21,921 bases of DNA from the NCBI GenBank assembly GCA_050299175.1, contig JBNKVM010000046.1, forward strand, positions 1 through 21,921, read 5' to 3'. Positions 1-7,158 of the stretch are shown piece by piece (the stretch's first letter is position 1; each line of letters opens with the position of its first letter). This DNA comes from JAPHTQ01 sp050299175 (GTDB lineage: Bacteria > Pseudomonadota > Gammaproteobacteria > Thiohalomonadales > Thiohalomonadaceae). Position numbers and translations under genes: made by a program. Below the pieces are notes generated by a model. That model ran no database searches and had not been told where the DNA came from. It was given only the letters and a program-made list of their open reading frames with translations.

Positions 1-1
1 C

Positions 2-250
2 AATGAAATCGATCTGGCGCAGGTCAAACTGGGTCAGGCGGCTACAGTCAGTGTCGATGGCCTGCCCGGTAAAACTTTCCACGGCCGACTCACCTTTATC
101 TCTCCCAAAGCCGAGTTTACGCCTAAGGCGGTAGAGACCCGCGAGTTGCGGGTCGACCTGGTCTATCGGGTCAAGGTCGAGGTGGAGGACCCCGAGGGAT
201 TGCTCAAGCTGGGCATGCCTGCTGACGTGGTGTTCGACGCCGGGTCCTGA
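2..250 (+). CDS. HlyD/YbhG-type membrane-fusion adaptor, C-terminal part (5' end outside window)
   Basis: Only the last 82 codons are visible; the frame is open to the left edge and stops with TGA at 248-250. The residues form the C-terminal beta-barrel region of a periplasmic adaptor. The stretch AEFTPKAVETRELRVDLVYRV and the later GMPADVVF are typical of YbhG-like HlyD proteins that partner ABC-2 exporters. Such adaptors are anchored in the inner membrane and bridge the permease to the outer envelope. The ATPase gene starts two bases after the stop, so this is the upstream gene of the same operon. The lipoyl/hairpin domain and any signal anchor lie outside the window. Family assignment is good; the exported substrate is unknown. 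Confidence 0.85.
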   Translation, partial: NEIDLAQVKLGQAATVSVDGLPGKTFHGRLTFISPKAEFTPKAVETRELRVDLVYRVKVEVEDPEGLLKLGMPADVVFDAGS

Positions 251-252
251 AG

Positions 253-1176
253 ATGGATGCGGTCATTCGTGCCGAAAGCCTCCGCTTCGACTACGGCGGT
301 GAATCGGTTTTGCATGGGATCAATCTCTCGGTCAGGGCTGGCGAAATCGTCGGCCTGGTCGGCGCCGACGGCGCAGGCAAAAGCACCCTGCTGCAATTGA
401 TGGTCGGCCAGCTGATTCCCGCGGGCGGTATGCTGCGGGTGCTCGGCCGGGTGCCGACCGATCCGGCGTTGCGCGAAGACATCGCCTACATGCCCCAGGG
501 CTTTGGTCTCTATCTCGATCTCTCCATCCAGGAAAATCTGGAATTCTTTGCCGACCTGCACGGCATGGCGCCGCGGGCGGCGGCGGAAAAAATTACCGAT
601 CTGCTACAACGGACGGGCCTCAAAGGATTCGAGTCGCGCCGCGCCGGACAACTCTCTGGTGGCATGATGCAGAAGCTGGCGCTGGCCTGTGCGCTGGTGA
701 CCGAGCCGCGGGTGATGTTTCTCGACGAACCGACCACCGGTGTCGACCCGGTATCGCGCCGTGCTTTCTGGCGTTTGCTGGAGGCGGTGCGTGGCGAGGG
801 GGTGGCGATTCTTTATGCCACCGCCAACATGGACGAAGCGGAACGCTGCGATCAGGTGGCGCTGCTGGAAGCGGGTGAACTGACCCGCCAGGGCACGCCG
901 CTGGAACTGGTCAGGGCGGGTGGCGGTACTTTGGTGGCGGTGAGCGGCAGCGGTGTGCGCGGTTATCGCGAGACACTGCGCAAACTGGACGAAACCCGCT
1001 TTGTCTTTCCGGTCGGGCCGCGTCTTAACGTCTGGCTTGCCGACGGAATTTCGCTGGAGGTTTTTCGCCAACGACTGGCCGAGGGTTTTGATTCGCTGAC
1101 AGCGGAGCCACTGTTGCCGACCCTGCATGATGCGGCGGTTCGCGATTTGGCGTTGGCGGAGGCAGGTGATGGCTGA
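253..1176 (+). CDS. ABC exporter ATPase, first half of a YbhF-like pair
   Basis: 307-residue cytoplasmic nucleotide-binding subunit. Walker A is GADGAGKST at residues 37-45, the Q-loop is Q82, the signature LSGGM is at 134-138, and Walker B VMFLDE at 154-159 is followed by PTTGVDP. The usual switch histidine before the MDEA motif is replaced by alanine (A191, context ATANMDEA). The ATG lies two bases after the adaptor stop, with no strong ribosome-binding site of its own, so translational coupling is likely. In E. coli YbhF two such domains are fused; here they are separate genes overlapping by 8 bases. This subunit keeps a good signature but lacks the switch His, so it probably supplies one half of a single canonical ATP site (inference). 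Confidence 0.92.
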   Translation: MDAVIRAESLRFDYGGESVLHGINLSVRAGEIVGLVGADGAGKSTLLQLMVGQLIPAGGMLRVLGRVPTDPALREDIAYMPQGFGLYLDLSIQENLEFFADLHGMAPRAAAEKITDLLQRTGLKGFESRRAGQLSGGMMQKLALACALVTEPRVMFLDEPTTGVDPVSRRAFWRLLEAVRGEGVAILYATANMDEAERCDQVALLEAGELTRQGTPLELVRAGGGTLVAVSGSGVRGYRETLRKLDETRFVFPVGPRLNVWLADGISLEVFRQRLAEGFDSLTAEPLLPTLHDAAVRDLALAEAGDG

Positions 1177-2149
1177 GGCGCTGGCGCAACAGAAGCGGTC
1201 GTTGATTGAAGCACGGGAGCTAACCCGTCGCTTCGGCAGTTTCGTTGCGGTTAACAGTATCGACATTGCCGTCGAGGCGGGCGAAGTGTTCGGCCTGCTG
1301 GGTGCCAACGGTGCAGGCAAGACCACGGCGATCCGTATGCTTTGCGGCACCCTGCCGCCCAGTGGCGGCTCCATCTGTGTGGCGGGACGCGACATGGCGC
1401 GCCACGCGCGTCAGGCCCGTGGCCGCATCGGTTACGTGGCACAGCGCTTTGCCCTTTACGGCGATCTCAATGTGAAAGAAAATCTGCAACTGCAGGCGGG
1501 GCTCTATGGGCTGGATCGAAAACAGAGTCGGGAACGCATCGACTGGGCGCTGCAACATCTTTCCCTGAAGGAGATCGCCACACGGATGGCGGGTGGTTTG
1601 CCGCTCGGTTTTCAGCGACGCATGGCGTTGGCCGCTGCGTTGTTGCATAAACCTGAAGTGCTGTTTCTCGACGAACCGACTTCCGGTGTTGATCCCATTG
1701 CCCGGCAGCAGTTCTGGGAGTTGATTTACGACCTCGCCGATTCGGGTATCGCCATTCTGGTTACCACGCACTACATGGATGAGGCGCTGTTCTGTGATCG
1801 TATTGCCCTGATGGATGCGGGAAAAATTATCGCTGAGGACACACCGGCGGATTTAATGACACGTCCGCTGCCGACGCCGCTGATCGCACTACATAGCGCT
1901 AACGGTGCGCAACTTTCGGCGGCGTTACGGGAGTGGCCTGAGGTGCTGGAGATCATTCCCCACTCGGGCCAACTGCGTATCCGGCTGCAACCGGGTAGCG
2001 ATAGCGATGCGGTGATAAAACGTATCCGCGATCTGGCAGAGAAACAGAATATCGCCGTCGACGATTTGGGTCCGACGGGGGCGGAACTGGAGGATGTCTT
2101 CGTCGCTTTGCTGGAAGAGAGTCAACGCCAGCGGGGTGTGTCGCGATGA
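1169..2149 (+). CDS. ABC exporter ATPase, second half of a YbhF-like pair
   Basis: 326-residue ATPase if read from the ATG at 1169, which overlaps the previous gene by 8 bases; an in-frame start at 1127 would overlap far more and adds an Arg-rich stretch unlike the family. Walker A GANGAGKTT is at 45-53, the Q-loop at Q92, Walker B VLFLDE at 164-169, and the switch histidine H201 is present (TTHYMDEA). The signature is the degenerate LPLGF at 144-148, with the Ser-Gly-Gly core lost. It is therefore complementary to the upstream ATPase, and the two should form a heterodimer that drives the ABC-2 permeases encoded next. The stop codon overlaps the next start (ATGA). Confidence 0.92.
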   Translation: MAEALAQQKRSLIEARELTRRFGSFVAVNSIDIAVEAGEVFGLLGANGAGKTTAIRMLCGTLPPSGGSICVAGRDMARHARQARGRIGYVAQRFALYGDLNVKENLQLQAGLYGLDRKQSRERIDWALQHLSLKEIATRMAGGLPLGFQRRMALAAALLHKPEVLFLDEPTSGVDPIARQQFWELIYDLADSGIAILVTTHYMDEALFCDRIALMDAGKIIAEDTPADLMTRPLPTPLIALHSANGAQLSAALREWPEVLEIIPHSGQLRIRLQPGSDSDAVIKRIRDLAEKQNIAVDDLGPTGAELEDVFVALLEESQRQRGVSR

Positions 2150-3249
2150 AGCTGCAACACGTCCGCGCCGTGTCGCGCAAGGAGTGGTGGCATCTACTGC
2201 GCGATCCGCGTTCGCTGGCGCTGATCATCTTGATGCCTTCGATGTTGTTATTTCTTTTCGGTTATGCCCTGCGTCTCGATATCACCAATTTGCCGTTGGG
2301 AGTGTTGCAGGAATCACGCGATGCGACGGCGAATGCCATTGTTGCCCGTTTCGATGGCAGCCATGCTTTCAACGTGGTCACCTATTACACCAATCGTAAC
2401 GAACTTCAATGGTCACTACAGAAAGGCGAAGTGGCAGCAGCGTTAGTGGTGCCACGTGAATTTAGCCGTGACCTTGCACACGGTGAGGCGACCTTGCAGT
2501 TCATTCTTGATGGGGTGGATGCCAACAGTGCGCGGCTGGCGCAGAACTACGCGCGGGCAATCATTAACGATTACCTGCAACAGGAAGGTCTGGTGAAGTT
2601 GCCGATCCAACTGGAGGATCGCACCTGGTTTAACGAGGCGAAGGAGAGTCGCATGGCGATCGTGCCGGGGGTGATCGCGGTGGTGATGGCGGTCATCGGC
2701 GCGCTGATGACCTCGCTGACCATTGCCCGTGAAATGGAAGCGGGCAATCTGGTAATGTTGCGCACCACCGCGCTGCGCAAAAACGAATTTCTGTTAGGTA
2801 AGATGTTGCCCTACTTTGTTATCGGCATGGCCGATTTGTTGGCGGCGACATTGGCTGCCGTTTATATATTTGATGTGCCACTACGCGGTTCGGCAGTGGC
2901 GCTAACGTTGGTTTCAGCACTATTCCTGATAGTCGTCATGTTGCAGGGCGCGATGTTGTCCATCGTCGCCGGAGGACAGATGCTGGCGGCACAAATGTCA
3001 TTGGTTAGCACTTTCCTGCCCGCATTTTTGCTTTCCGGGTTTATCTTCGCCATCGAGAACATGCCGCAGGCGCTGCAATATCTTTCATTGATCGTGCCTG
3101 CACGCTACTACGTGGCCCTCTCCAAATTGATCTTCCTTAAAGGAGTATCACCGCTATTGCTATGGAGCGAGGTGCTGGCCTTGCTTGCAATTATGCTGTT
3201 GCTGATTCGTGTGGTGACCTTGCGCGCACGAAAACTGGGGTTGCAATGA
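2146..3249 (+). CDS. ABC-2 type permease, YbhS/YbhR-like (first)
   Basis: 367-residue inner-membrane subunit. It starts with an amphipathic KEWWHLLRDPRSLA segment and TM1 at about 24-42. A periplasmic domain of about 130 residues follows, then five hydrophobic segments from about residue 170 to the end. FLPAFLLSGFIFAIENMP followed by VPARYY is the classic ABC-2 exporter motif. The start overlaps the ATPase stop by four bases (ATGA). The cytoplasmic motif after TM2 reads REMEAGNLVMLRTTAL instead of the usual ERE-GTLE-L-VTPL seen in its partner, so the two permeases are not equivalent. Together they would form the heterodimeric channel of a YbhFSR-like exporter. Substrate unknown; E. coli relatives have been linked to drug and cation export. 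Confidence 0.9.
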   Translation: MKLQHVRAVSRKEWWHLLRDPRSLALIILMPSMLLFLFGYALRLDITNLPLGVLQESRDATANAIVARFDGSHAFNVVTYYTNRNELQWSLQKGEVAAALVVPREFSRDLAHGEATLQFILDGVDANSARLAQNYARAIINDYLQQEGLVKLPIQLEDRTWFNEAKESRMAIVPGVIAVVMAVIGALMTSLTIAREMEAGNLVMLRTTALRKNEFLLGKMLPYFVIGMADLLAATLAAVYIFDVPLRGSAVALTLVSALFLIVVMLQGAMLSIVAGGQMLAAQMSLVSTFLPAFLLSGFIFAIENMPQALQYLSLIVPARYYVALSKLIFLKGVSPLLLWSEVLALLAIMLLLIRVVTLRARKLGLQ

Positions 3250-4325
3250 TCGAACGCATTCAACATAGCTTCATCCGTTTACGTGCGATGCTGAAAAAAG
3301 AGTTTCGGCAGATGCTGCGTGATCCACGAATGCGCTTTTTTGTCATCGTGCCACCGTTGGTGCAGTTGGTGATCTTCGGTTACGCCGCCACTTTTGATGT
3401 GCGGCAGGCCGAGGTGGCAATCGTCGATGAGGCAAGTATCAGCGCCAGCCGTGAATTGATCGATGCGGTGCGTGCCACGGGACATTTTAATCTGCATCCC
3501 GCCGCAGATATGCAGGCAGCGGCGGATCTGCTGGAGCGGGGTGAAGTACGGGCAATTCTGCGTTTCCCCTGGGATTTCGATGGCGGCGGCACGCTGCAAT
3601 TGATCGCTGATGGTTCTGATTCCAACAGTGCGCAACTGGTGGTGGGGCAGCTTGCTGCGACCCTGCGCGAACACATGCTGCAAAATGCACATCCCCCGAT
3701 CGATCTGGTAACCCGCGCCTGGTTCAATCCCAACCTGGATGACCGCGACTATTTTGTGCCCGGCATTATGGCCAATGTGGTGTTGATCGCGACGATGTTG
3801 CTTACTGCCATGAGCGTAGTGCGTGAGCGTGAACTGGGAACCCTGGAAAGATTGATGGTGACGCCGCTGGCACGGATTGAATTCATCATCGGTAAGTTGT
3901 TGCCGGTTGCCTTGCTGGGTCTGTTCGATGTGCTGCTGGTGACAGCTATCGCGGTGGGCTGGTTCGGTGTGCCGTTTCGCGGCGATCCATTGGCACTACT
4001 GTTCGCCAGTATGCTCTACCTGATGAGCACCCTCGGTATGGGATTGCTGATCTCCAGCTTTGCCTCGACTCAGCAACAGGCGATGCTCACGGCTTTCTTC
4101 TTTTTAATGCCGATGGTGATCCTCTCGGGCTTTGCTTTTCCCATTCGCAATATGCCCGACTGGATCCAGATGGTGACCTATCTCGATCCGCTGCGTTACT
4201 ACCTGGTGGTGATCCGTGATCTTTTCCTCAAGGGCGGGGGCATCGCCTCGCACCCGTTCCAGTATCAGATGATGGCGTTGCTCGGGAGTGGGGCGCTCGG
4301 TTTGAGTATGCTACGTGTCCGTTAA
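3246..4325 (+). CDS. ABC-2 type permease, YbhR/YbhS-like (second)
   Basis: 359 residues from the ATG at 3246, which overlaps the preceding stop by four bases. A start at 3162 is open in frame but would overlap the previous gene by nearly 90 bases and adds no family-like sequence. KEFRQMLRDPRMRF precedes TM1 (VIVPPLVQLVIFGYA); a periplasmic domain follows, then the canonical coupling motif ERELGTLERLMVTPL and the C-terminal ABC-2 motif MVILSGFAFPIRNMPDW followed by DPLRYY. It is the last gene of the exporter operon. The 43 bases to the convergent HAD gene contain no clear terminator. Confidence 0.9.
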   Translation: MIERIQHSFIRLRAMLKKEFRQMLRDPRMRFFVIVPPLVQLVIFGYAATFDVRQAEVAIVDEASISASRELIDAVRATGHFNLHPAADMQAAADLLERGEVRAILRFPWDFDGGGTLQLIADGSDSNSAQLVVGQLAATLREHMLQNAHPPIDLVTRAWFNPNLDDRDYFVPGIMANVVLIATMLLTAMSVVRERELGTLERLMVTPLARIEFIIGKLLPVALLGLFDVLLVTAIAVGWFGVPFRGDPLALLFASMLYLMSTLGMGLLISSFASTQQQAMLTAFFFLMPMVILSGFAFPIRNMPDWIQMVTYLDPLRYYLVVIRDLFLKGGGIASHPFQYQMMALLGSGALGLSMLRVR

Positions 4326-4368
4326 ACGCCTTGTATCAGGGTGCGAGTCCTAATTTTGAAATGACTTT

Positions 4369-5145
4369 TCATTGTTTTGCCCACCACGCTGGCAGGTCGG
4401 CAATGGAGTTGATCACGGTGTAGGGTTCGATGCCGAGTGCAAGATCCGTTTCGCGAAATTTACCGCTACGCACCAATACACCGTTGATACCCGCCTGTTG
4501 TGCGCCATCGATGTCACCGCGAATATCGTCGCCGATCATGATCGTTTCAGTTGCTGTGATACCCAGTTGCTGTAGTGCACTATGAAAAAAAGGTGCGGCA
4601 GGTTTTCCCAGAACAACGGCTTCACGGTTGCAGGCGTACTCCAGTCCTTTGACGTAGGGGCCGACGTCGAGACGCAGACCATCGTCGGCCTGCCAGAAGC
4701 GGGTCATGCCGAGGGCGATTAACGGTGCTTGTGGATTGTGCATCAACAGTTGAAAGGCTCGGTTATAGGTAGCGAAGTCCCATCCAGCACCGAGATCGCC
4801 AAGTACGACCGCGCCAACGGTTTCGCTTTTTTCATCGGCAATGGATAGCGCTGCAAACTCTTCATAGCTGGCGGGCTGAACAAACAGTGCCACGGGGACA
4901 GAGATATTATGTTGCAGCCAGTTTACCGCTGCACGTGGCGGATTGAGGATATCATCGACATCGGCAGTGATACCCAGCGACTGTAGTTTTTCCACCAGCG
5001 CGCTACGTGGCCTGGATGTGGTGTTGGTGAGGAATAGATGGGGGATGCCCTGCCCGTGACACCAGGCGATAGTTTCACGTGCCCCCGGGATGGCTGTGTT
5101 GCCCTCGTAGAGCACGCCGTCCATGTCAAACAGGATGGCCTTCAT
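4369..5145 (-). CDS. HAD-IIA hydrolase, LHPP-like phosphatase
   Basis: 258 residues from the ATG at 5145, preceded by an AAGG ribosome-binding site seven bases upstream. The frame is open further upstream to 5253 but that extension is not family-like. HAD motif I is DMDGV (nucleophile D7, acid D9), motif II is TNTTS at 40-44, motif III lysine is K181 (GKPAAPF) and motif IV is GDDIRGD from 205. The cap sits between motifs II and III, as in subfamily IIA (NagD, LHPP). The closest recognisable group is the one containing animal LHPP, which dephosphorylates phosphohistidine/phospholysine and pyrophosphate; the bacterial substrate is unproven. It converges with the exporter operon and diverges from the small gene at 5291. 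Confidence 0.88.
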   Translation of the reverse strand: MKAILFDMDGVLYEGNTAIPGARETIAWCHGQGIPHLFLTNTTSRPRSALVEKLQSLGITADVDDILNPPRAAVNWLQHNISVPVALFVQPASYEEFAALSIADEKSETVGAVVLGDLGAGWDFATYNRAFQLLMHNPQAPLIALGMTRFWQADDGLRLDVGPYVKGLEYACNREAVVLGKPAAPFFHSALQQLGITATETIMIGDDIRGDIDGAQQAGINGVLVRSGKFRETDLALGIEPYTVINSIADLPAWWAKQ

Positions 5146-5174
5146 TTTTGCTACCTTGCGCACGAAATGAATGG

Positions 5175-5196
5175 TTGTAATACGCAGACAATACAA
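5175..5196. promoter_or_regulatory. Inverted repeat in a divergent promoter region
   Basis: TTGTA at 5175-5179 and TACAA at 5192-5196 form a five-base dyad with a 12-base spacer. It lies in the 145-base gap between the divergent HAD gene and the small gene at 5291. A dyad there could be an operator, but five-base arms are common by chance and no convincing -35/-10 pair surrounds it. Confidence 0.2.
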
Positions 5197-5290
5197 CTGT
5201 AGGTTAATAACGGTGTTTGCACATCGTTGGTAATCGGCGGACAATCCCTGCACGTGTTCTGCCTGTCTACCGCCCGGTAAGGGGGTCTGT

Positions 5291-5578
5291 ATGTATCCAT
5301 GTCGTGTAGAAAAGCGTATCTGGAGTAAGACGGATCACGATTCGGACTACACCCATCTGATCTATGAGCTTGAGTTGGATGAAGTGCCAGTGGTGGGCAT
5401 TGAACTGAGCGAAGGACGCTGGGATTCCGGGCCACTCAATTTTATTATCTGGGATGAAGGTGATGAACGTTTCATCTGTCGAACCGAGGACGAATATCCG
5501 GTCGACGATCGGGACAATGAATATTCTTACGAATGGATAGTCGATAATTATCTTCTGCAGGGTTGGCAAAAAGCGTAA
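5291..5578 (+). CDS. Small acidic protein of unknown function
   Basis: 95 residues, not recognised. The ATG follows a GGGGG ribosome-binding stretch by a few bases. The protein is strongly acidic and rich in Tyr and Trp (for example WDEGDERF, then EDEYPVDDRDNEYSYEW); it has no signal peptide or membrane segment and looks like a compact, mostly beta cytoplasmic protein. A - strand reading of the same bases gives a 100-residue open frame, but that one lacks a ribosome-binding site. The + frame ends just before a strong terminator, which supports it. Function cannot be inferred; the acidity would suit a binding or anti-regulator protein, but that is speculation. Confidence 0.65.
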   Translation: MYPCRVEKRIWSKTDHDSDYTHLIYELELDEVPVVGIELSEGRWDSGPLNFIIWDEGDERFICRTEDEYPVDDRDNEYSYEWIVDNYLLQGWQKA

Positions 5579-5581
5579 ATA

Positions 5582-5610
5582 AAAAACCGGGCGAATGCCC
5601 GGTTTTATTT
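5582..5610. terminator. Bidirectional rho-independent terminator
   Basis: A perfect GC-rich stem ACCGGGC (5586-5592) and GCCCGGT (5597-5603) with a GAAT loop is flanked by an A-run on the left and a T-rich run on the right. It can end transcription on both strands: the small acidic gene from the left and the gene at 5625-6020 from the right. Confidence 0.88.
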
Positions 5611-5624
5611 TCTGGTTTATTCAC

Positions 5625-6020
5625 TTAGTGGAACAGTACCTTGGCTGCTGACCATGGGTGTCCGGCGCTGTGGATCTTGGCGCGGATCCCGGCTTCCTTG
5701 AAGCGATCGAAGCCACGTGACTTGTCGCCCCAGAGCTCCAGCAGGTTCTGGTTTTTATCCAGGCGGAAGTGACCGCTGCCGGTTACGCCGACTTCACGCG
5801 GATCGACATAGAGGGTTTTCTCATCGATCCAGCGATGGGGAACGCCATGGTCGGCAAGGAAATAGGCCAGCATCTGGTTATGCAGGCGGTGCATCGCCTT
5901 GGCGGAAAAGAGCAGGTACTCCTTACCTTGCCACAGCAGTTGCACGAACTTGCCCTGAACCTCTTCCTGGCTGTCCAGTTGCTTTACTGGCGGGTAACTC
6001 TCAATGATGCATGCGCACAT
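5625..6020 (-). CDS. Small protein resembling the Janus/Ocnus (phosphohistidine phosphatase) fold
   Basis: 131 residues from the ATG at 6020, chosen because GAGAGGAG lies seven bases upstream; an in-frame ATG at 6041 lacks such a site. The N-terminus has Cys2 and Cys4. A strand (FVQLLWQGKEYLLF, 25-38) leads into a helix with H44 and H47, then GSGHFRLD (81-88) and LLELWGDKSRGFDRF (93-107). The order 'strand, His-helix, G-G-x-[FI]-x-x-D, x-x-[YW]G-x-S-x-G-F' resembles the 14-kDa phosphohistidine phosphatase (Janus/Ocnus) family. This is a pattern match by eye, not a profile hit, and the catalytic histidine cannot be fixed. Transcription ends at the terminator at 5582-5610. Confidence 0.7.
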   Translation of the reverse strand: MCACIIESYPPVKQLDSQEEVQGKFVQLLWQGKEYLLFSAKAMHRLHNQMLAYFLADHGVPHRWIDEKTLYVDPREVGVTGSGHFRLDKNQNLLELWGDKSRGFDRFKEAGIRAKIHSAGHPWSAAKVLFH

Positions 6021-6125
6021 GACTAGACTCCTCTCTAACACCTTAAAACACCTTGCTGCAGGGGTGGTCGCTTATGACTCGACCTTGAGTGTGAAGATAG
6101 AGGCTGAAGGAAAAATTAAACGGGT

Positions 6126-6182
6126 ACTGGTTAGCAAAAAACCCTGTGCTAAGCTGGGAAAAGCGTGGACTGGTTAGCAAAA
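6126..6182 (-). repeat. Pair of 14-bp direct repeats upstream of the Janus-like gene
   Basis: The 14-mer TTTTGCTAACCAGT (read on the - strand) occurs exactly twice, at 6169-6182 and 6126-6139, 43 bp apart centre to centre, which is close to four helical turns. The pair lies about 105 bp upstream of the start at 6020, in the 263-bp gap after the DUF4405 gene. Two identical sites on the same DNA face would suit an activator or repressor. No other feature was found in this gap. Confidence 0.45.
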
Positions 6183-6283
6183 GTGGCAGAAAGGCGCGCC
6201 CTTAAGCCATTTGTGGCAAAGGAAAGGTGGCCGCTCAGCAGGCAGGATGGGGGTGTTTGCCCGCCTCGCGACCAGAGGGAAAC

Positions 6284-6805
6284 TTACAGGGCCTTAGGAC
6301 GCGATTGACCGAACAGCAGGGCGATCAATTCCCGTCCCGATTTACCGCTGTCGCTGGCGATGGTTTGCAGGCTGGTGTTGTTATCAGCAACCTGAAAACC
6401 TTCTGTCTCAAGCAGCATGTGCAGCTCGTCGGCATCACGGGACTGGAGCTGCGCAACCATGCTTAGCGGCGCTTTTTCCAGGGTCTTGATCGCCGCCACC
6501 ATCGGGTTGCCGCCCTCTTCGTGGCCCGAGGCGACCATAAAGACCAGGCTACCGGCCAGTACCGAGGCCATCACCGCGCGCGGCAGGCCGAGGGAGAAAT
6601 AGCGTTTAAAGGGCGACCAGTTGGTTTTCACGTGTACCAGGGCGCCGAGGATGAAGGCGATGCCGATCCATTCATGGGCCTCCTTGACCAGCCCTTCACC
6701 CAGGTGGAAGAAGAGCAGCACGCCTGAAACGGCGGTAAAGAGGAAGGTACCGATGGTTAGCGGCGTCGCCCAGTTACGGGTCTTTGCAGGGCTACGGGTT
6801 GTCAT
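6284..6805 (-). CDS. DUF4405 membrane protein (cytochrome b-like helices)
   Basis: 173 residues from the ATG at 6805, preceded by GGAGAG six bases upstream; longer in-frame starts up to 6922 read through non-family sequence. Three hydrophobic segments are visible: PLTIGTFLFTAVSGVLLFF, the segment around WIGIAFILGALVHV, and RAVMASVLAGSLVFMVA. Paired histidines (FFHLGEG, KEAHEWIG, ALVHVKTNW) sit where DUF4405 proteins place candidate haem ligands. The C-terminal tail of about 60 residues is soluble, including FQVADNNTSLQTIASDSGKS, and may form a small helical domain. A role in membrane redox chemistry is inferred from the family only. Its leader region is the long gap that follows on the right. 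Confidence 0.82.
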   Translation of the reverse strand: MTTRSPAKTRNWATPLTIGTFLFTAVSGVLLFFHLGEGLVKEAHEWIGIAFILGALVHVKTNWSPFKRYFSLGLPRAVMASVLAGSLVFMVASGHEEGGNPMVAAIKTLEKAPLSMVAQLQSRDADELHMLLETEGFQVADNNTSLQTIASDSGKSGRELIALLFGQSRPKAL

Positions 6806-7158
6806 GTCGTCTCTCCAGGGGTTGGTCAGGGCATGACTTATGATGGTCCAACGCCACGTAAATTTGGGTGTGGCATGGGCAAAGAAATGCAAAGAAGGAG
6901 TGCTATAGAGGCCTACAATCAATAAGCATTGATTTCGTGTGATTAATAGACAATGTTTATTGCCTTGCAGTTTTTGATAGAAAAAAGAAAACGAGATTGG
7001 CCATGGAGTAGATGGATAACTGGCCTTGTTTATGGACAGCAGATCCCTGTGGTAAGGACTGAAAGGGGCGTACCAGTCTTTGCCAAATCTCCCATGGTCG
7101 CGGCGCTACCGTGCATCACGACGGCGTAAAGAATAACTGCCACAAAACGCGGCGAACA
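6806..7158. other. Divergent intergenic region with two small palindromes
   Basis: 353 bases separate the DUF4405 gene (-) from the response regulator gene (+). I find no gene. ATCAAT-AAGC-ATTGAT at 6918-6933 is a perfect six-base dyad, and CAAT-GTTT-ATTG at 6951-6962 a four-base dyad; both lie in an AT-rich stretch (about 6900-6980) suited to a promoter for the - strand gene. A hairpin GGACTG/CAGTCT flanks about 7057-7079. No clear sigma-70 promoter or known riboswitch is recognisable. Confidence 0.35.

Noticed and set aside
604..1395. 263-codon open frame opposite the exporter ATPase genes
   Set aside because: It lies antisense to two clear ABC ATPases with intact motifs and is explained by high GC and codon bias of the real genes.
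7045..7080. Possible riboswitch or c-di-GMP aptamer in the leader of the two-receiver gene
   Set aside because: A small GGACTG/CAGTCT hairpin is present, but none of the conserved motifs of GEMM or other known aptamers could be found.
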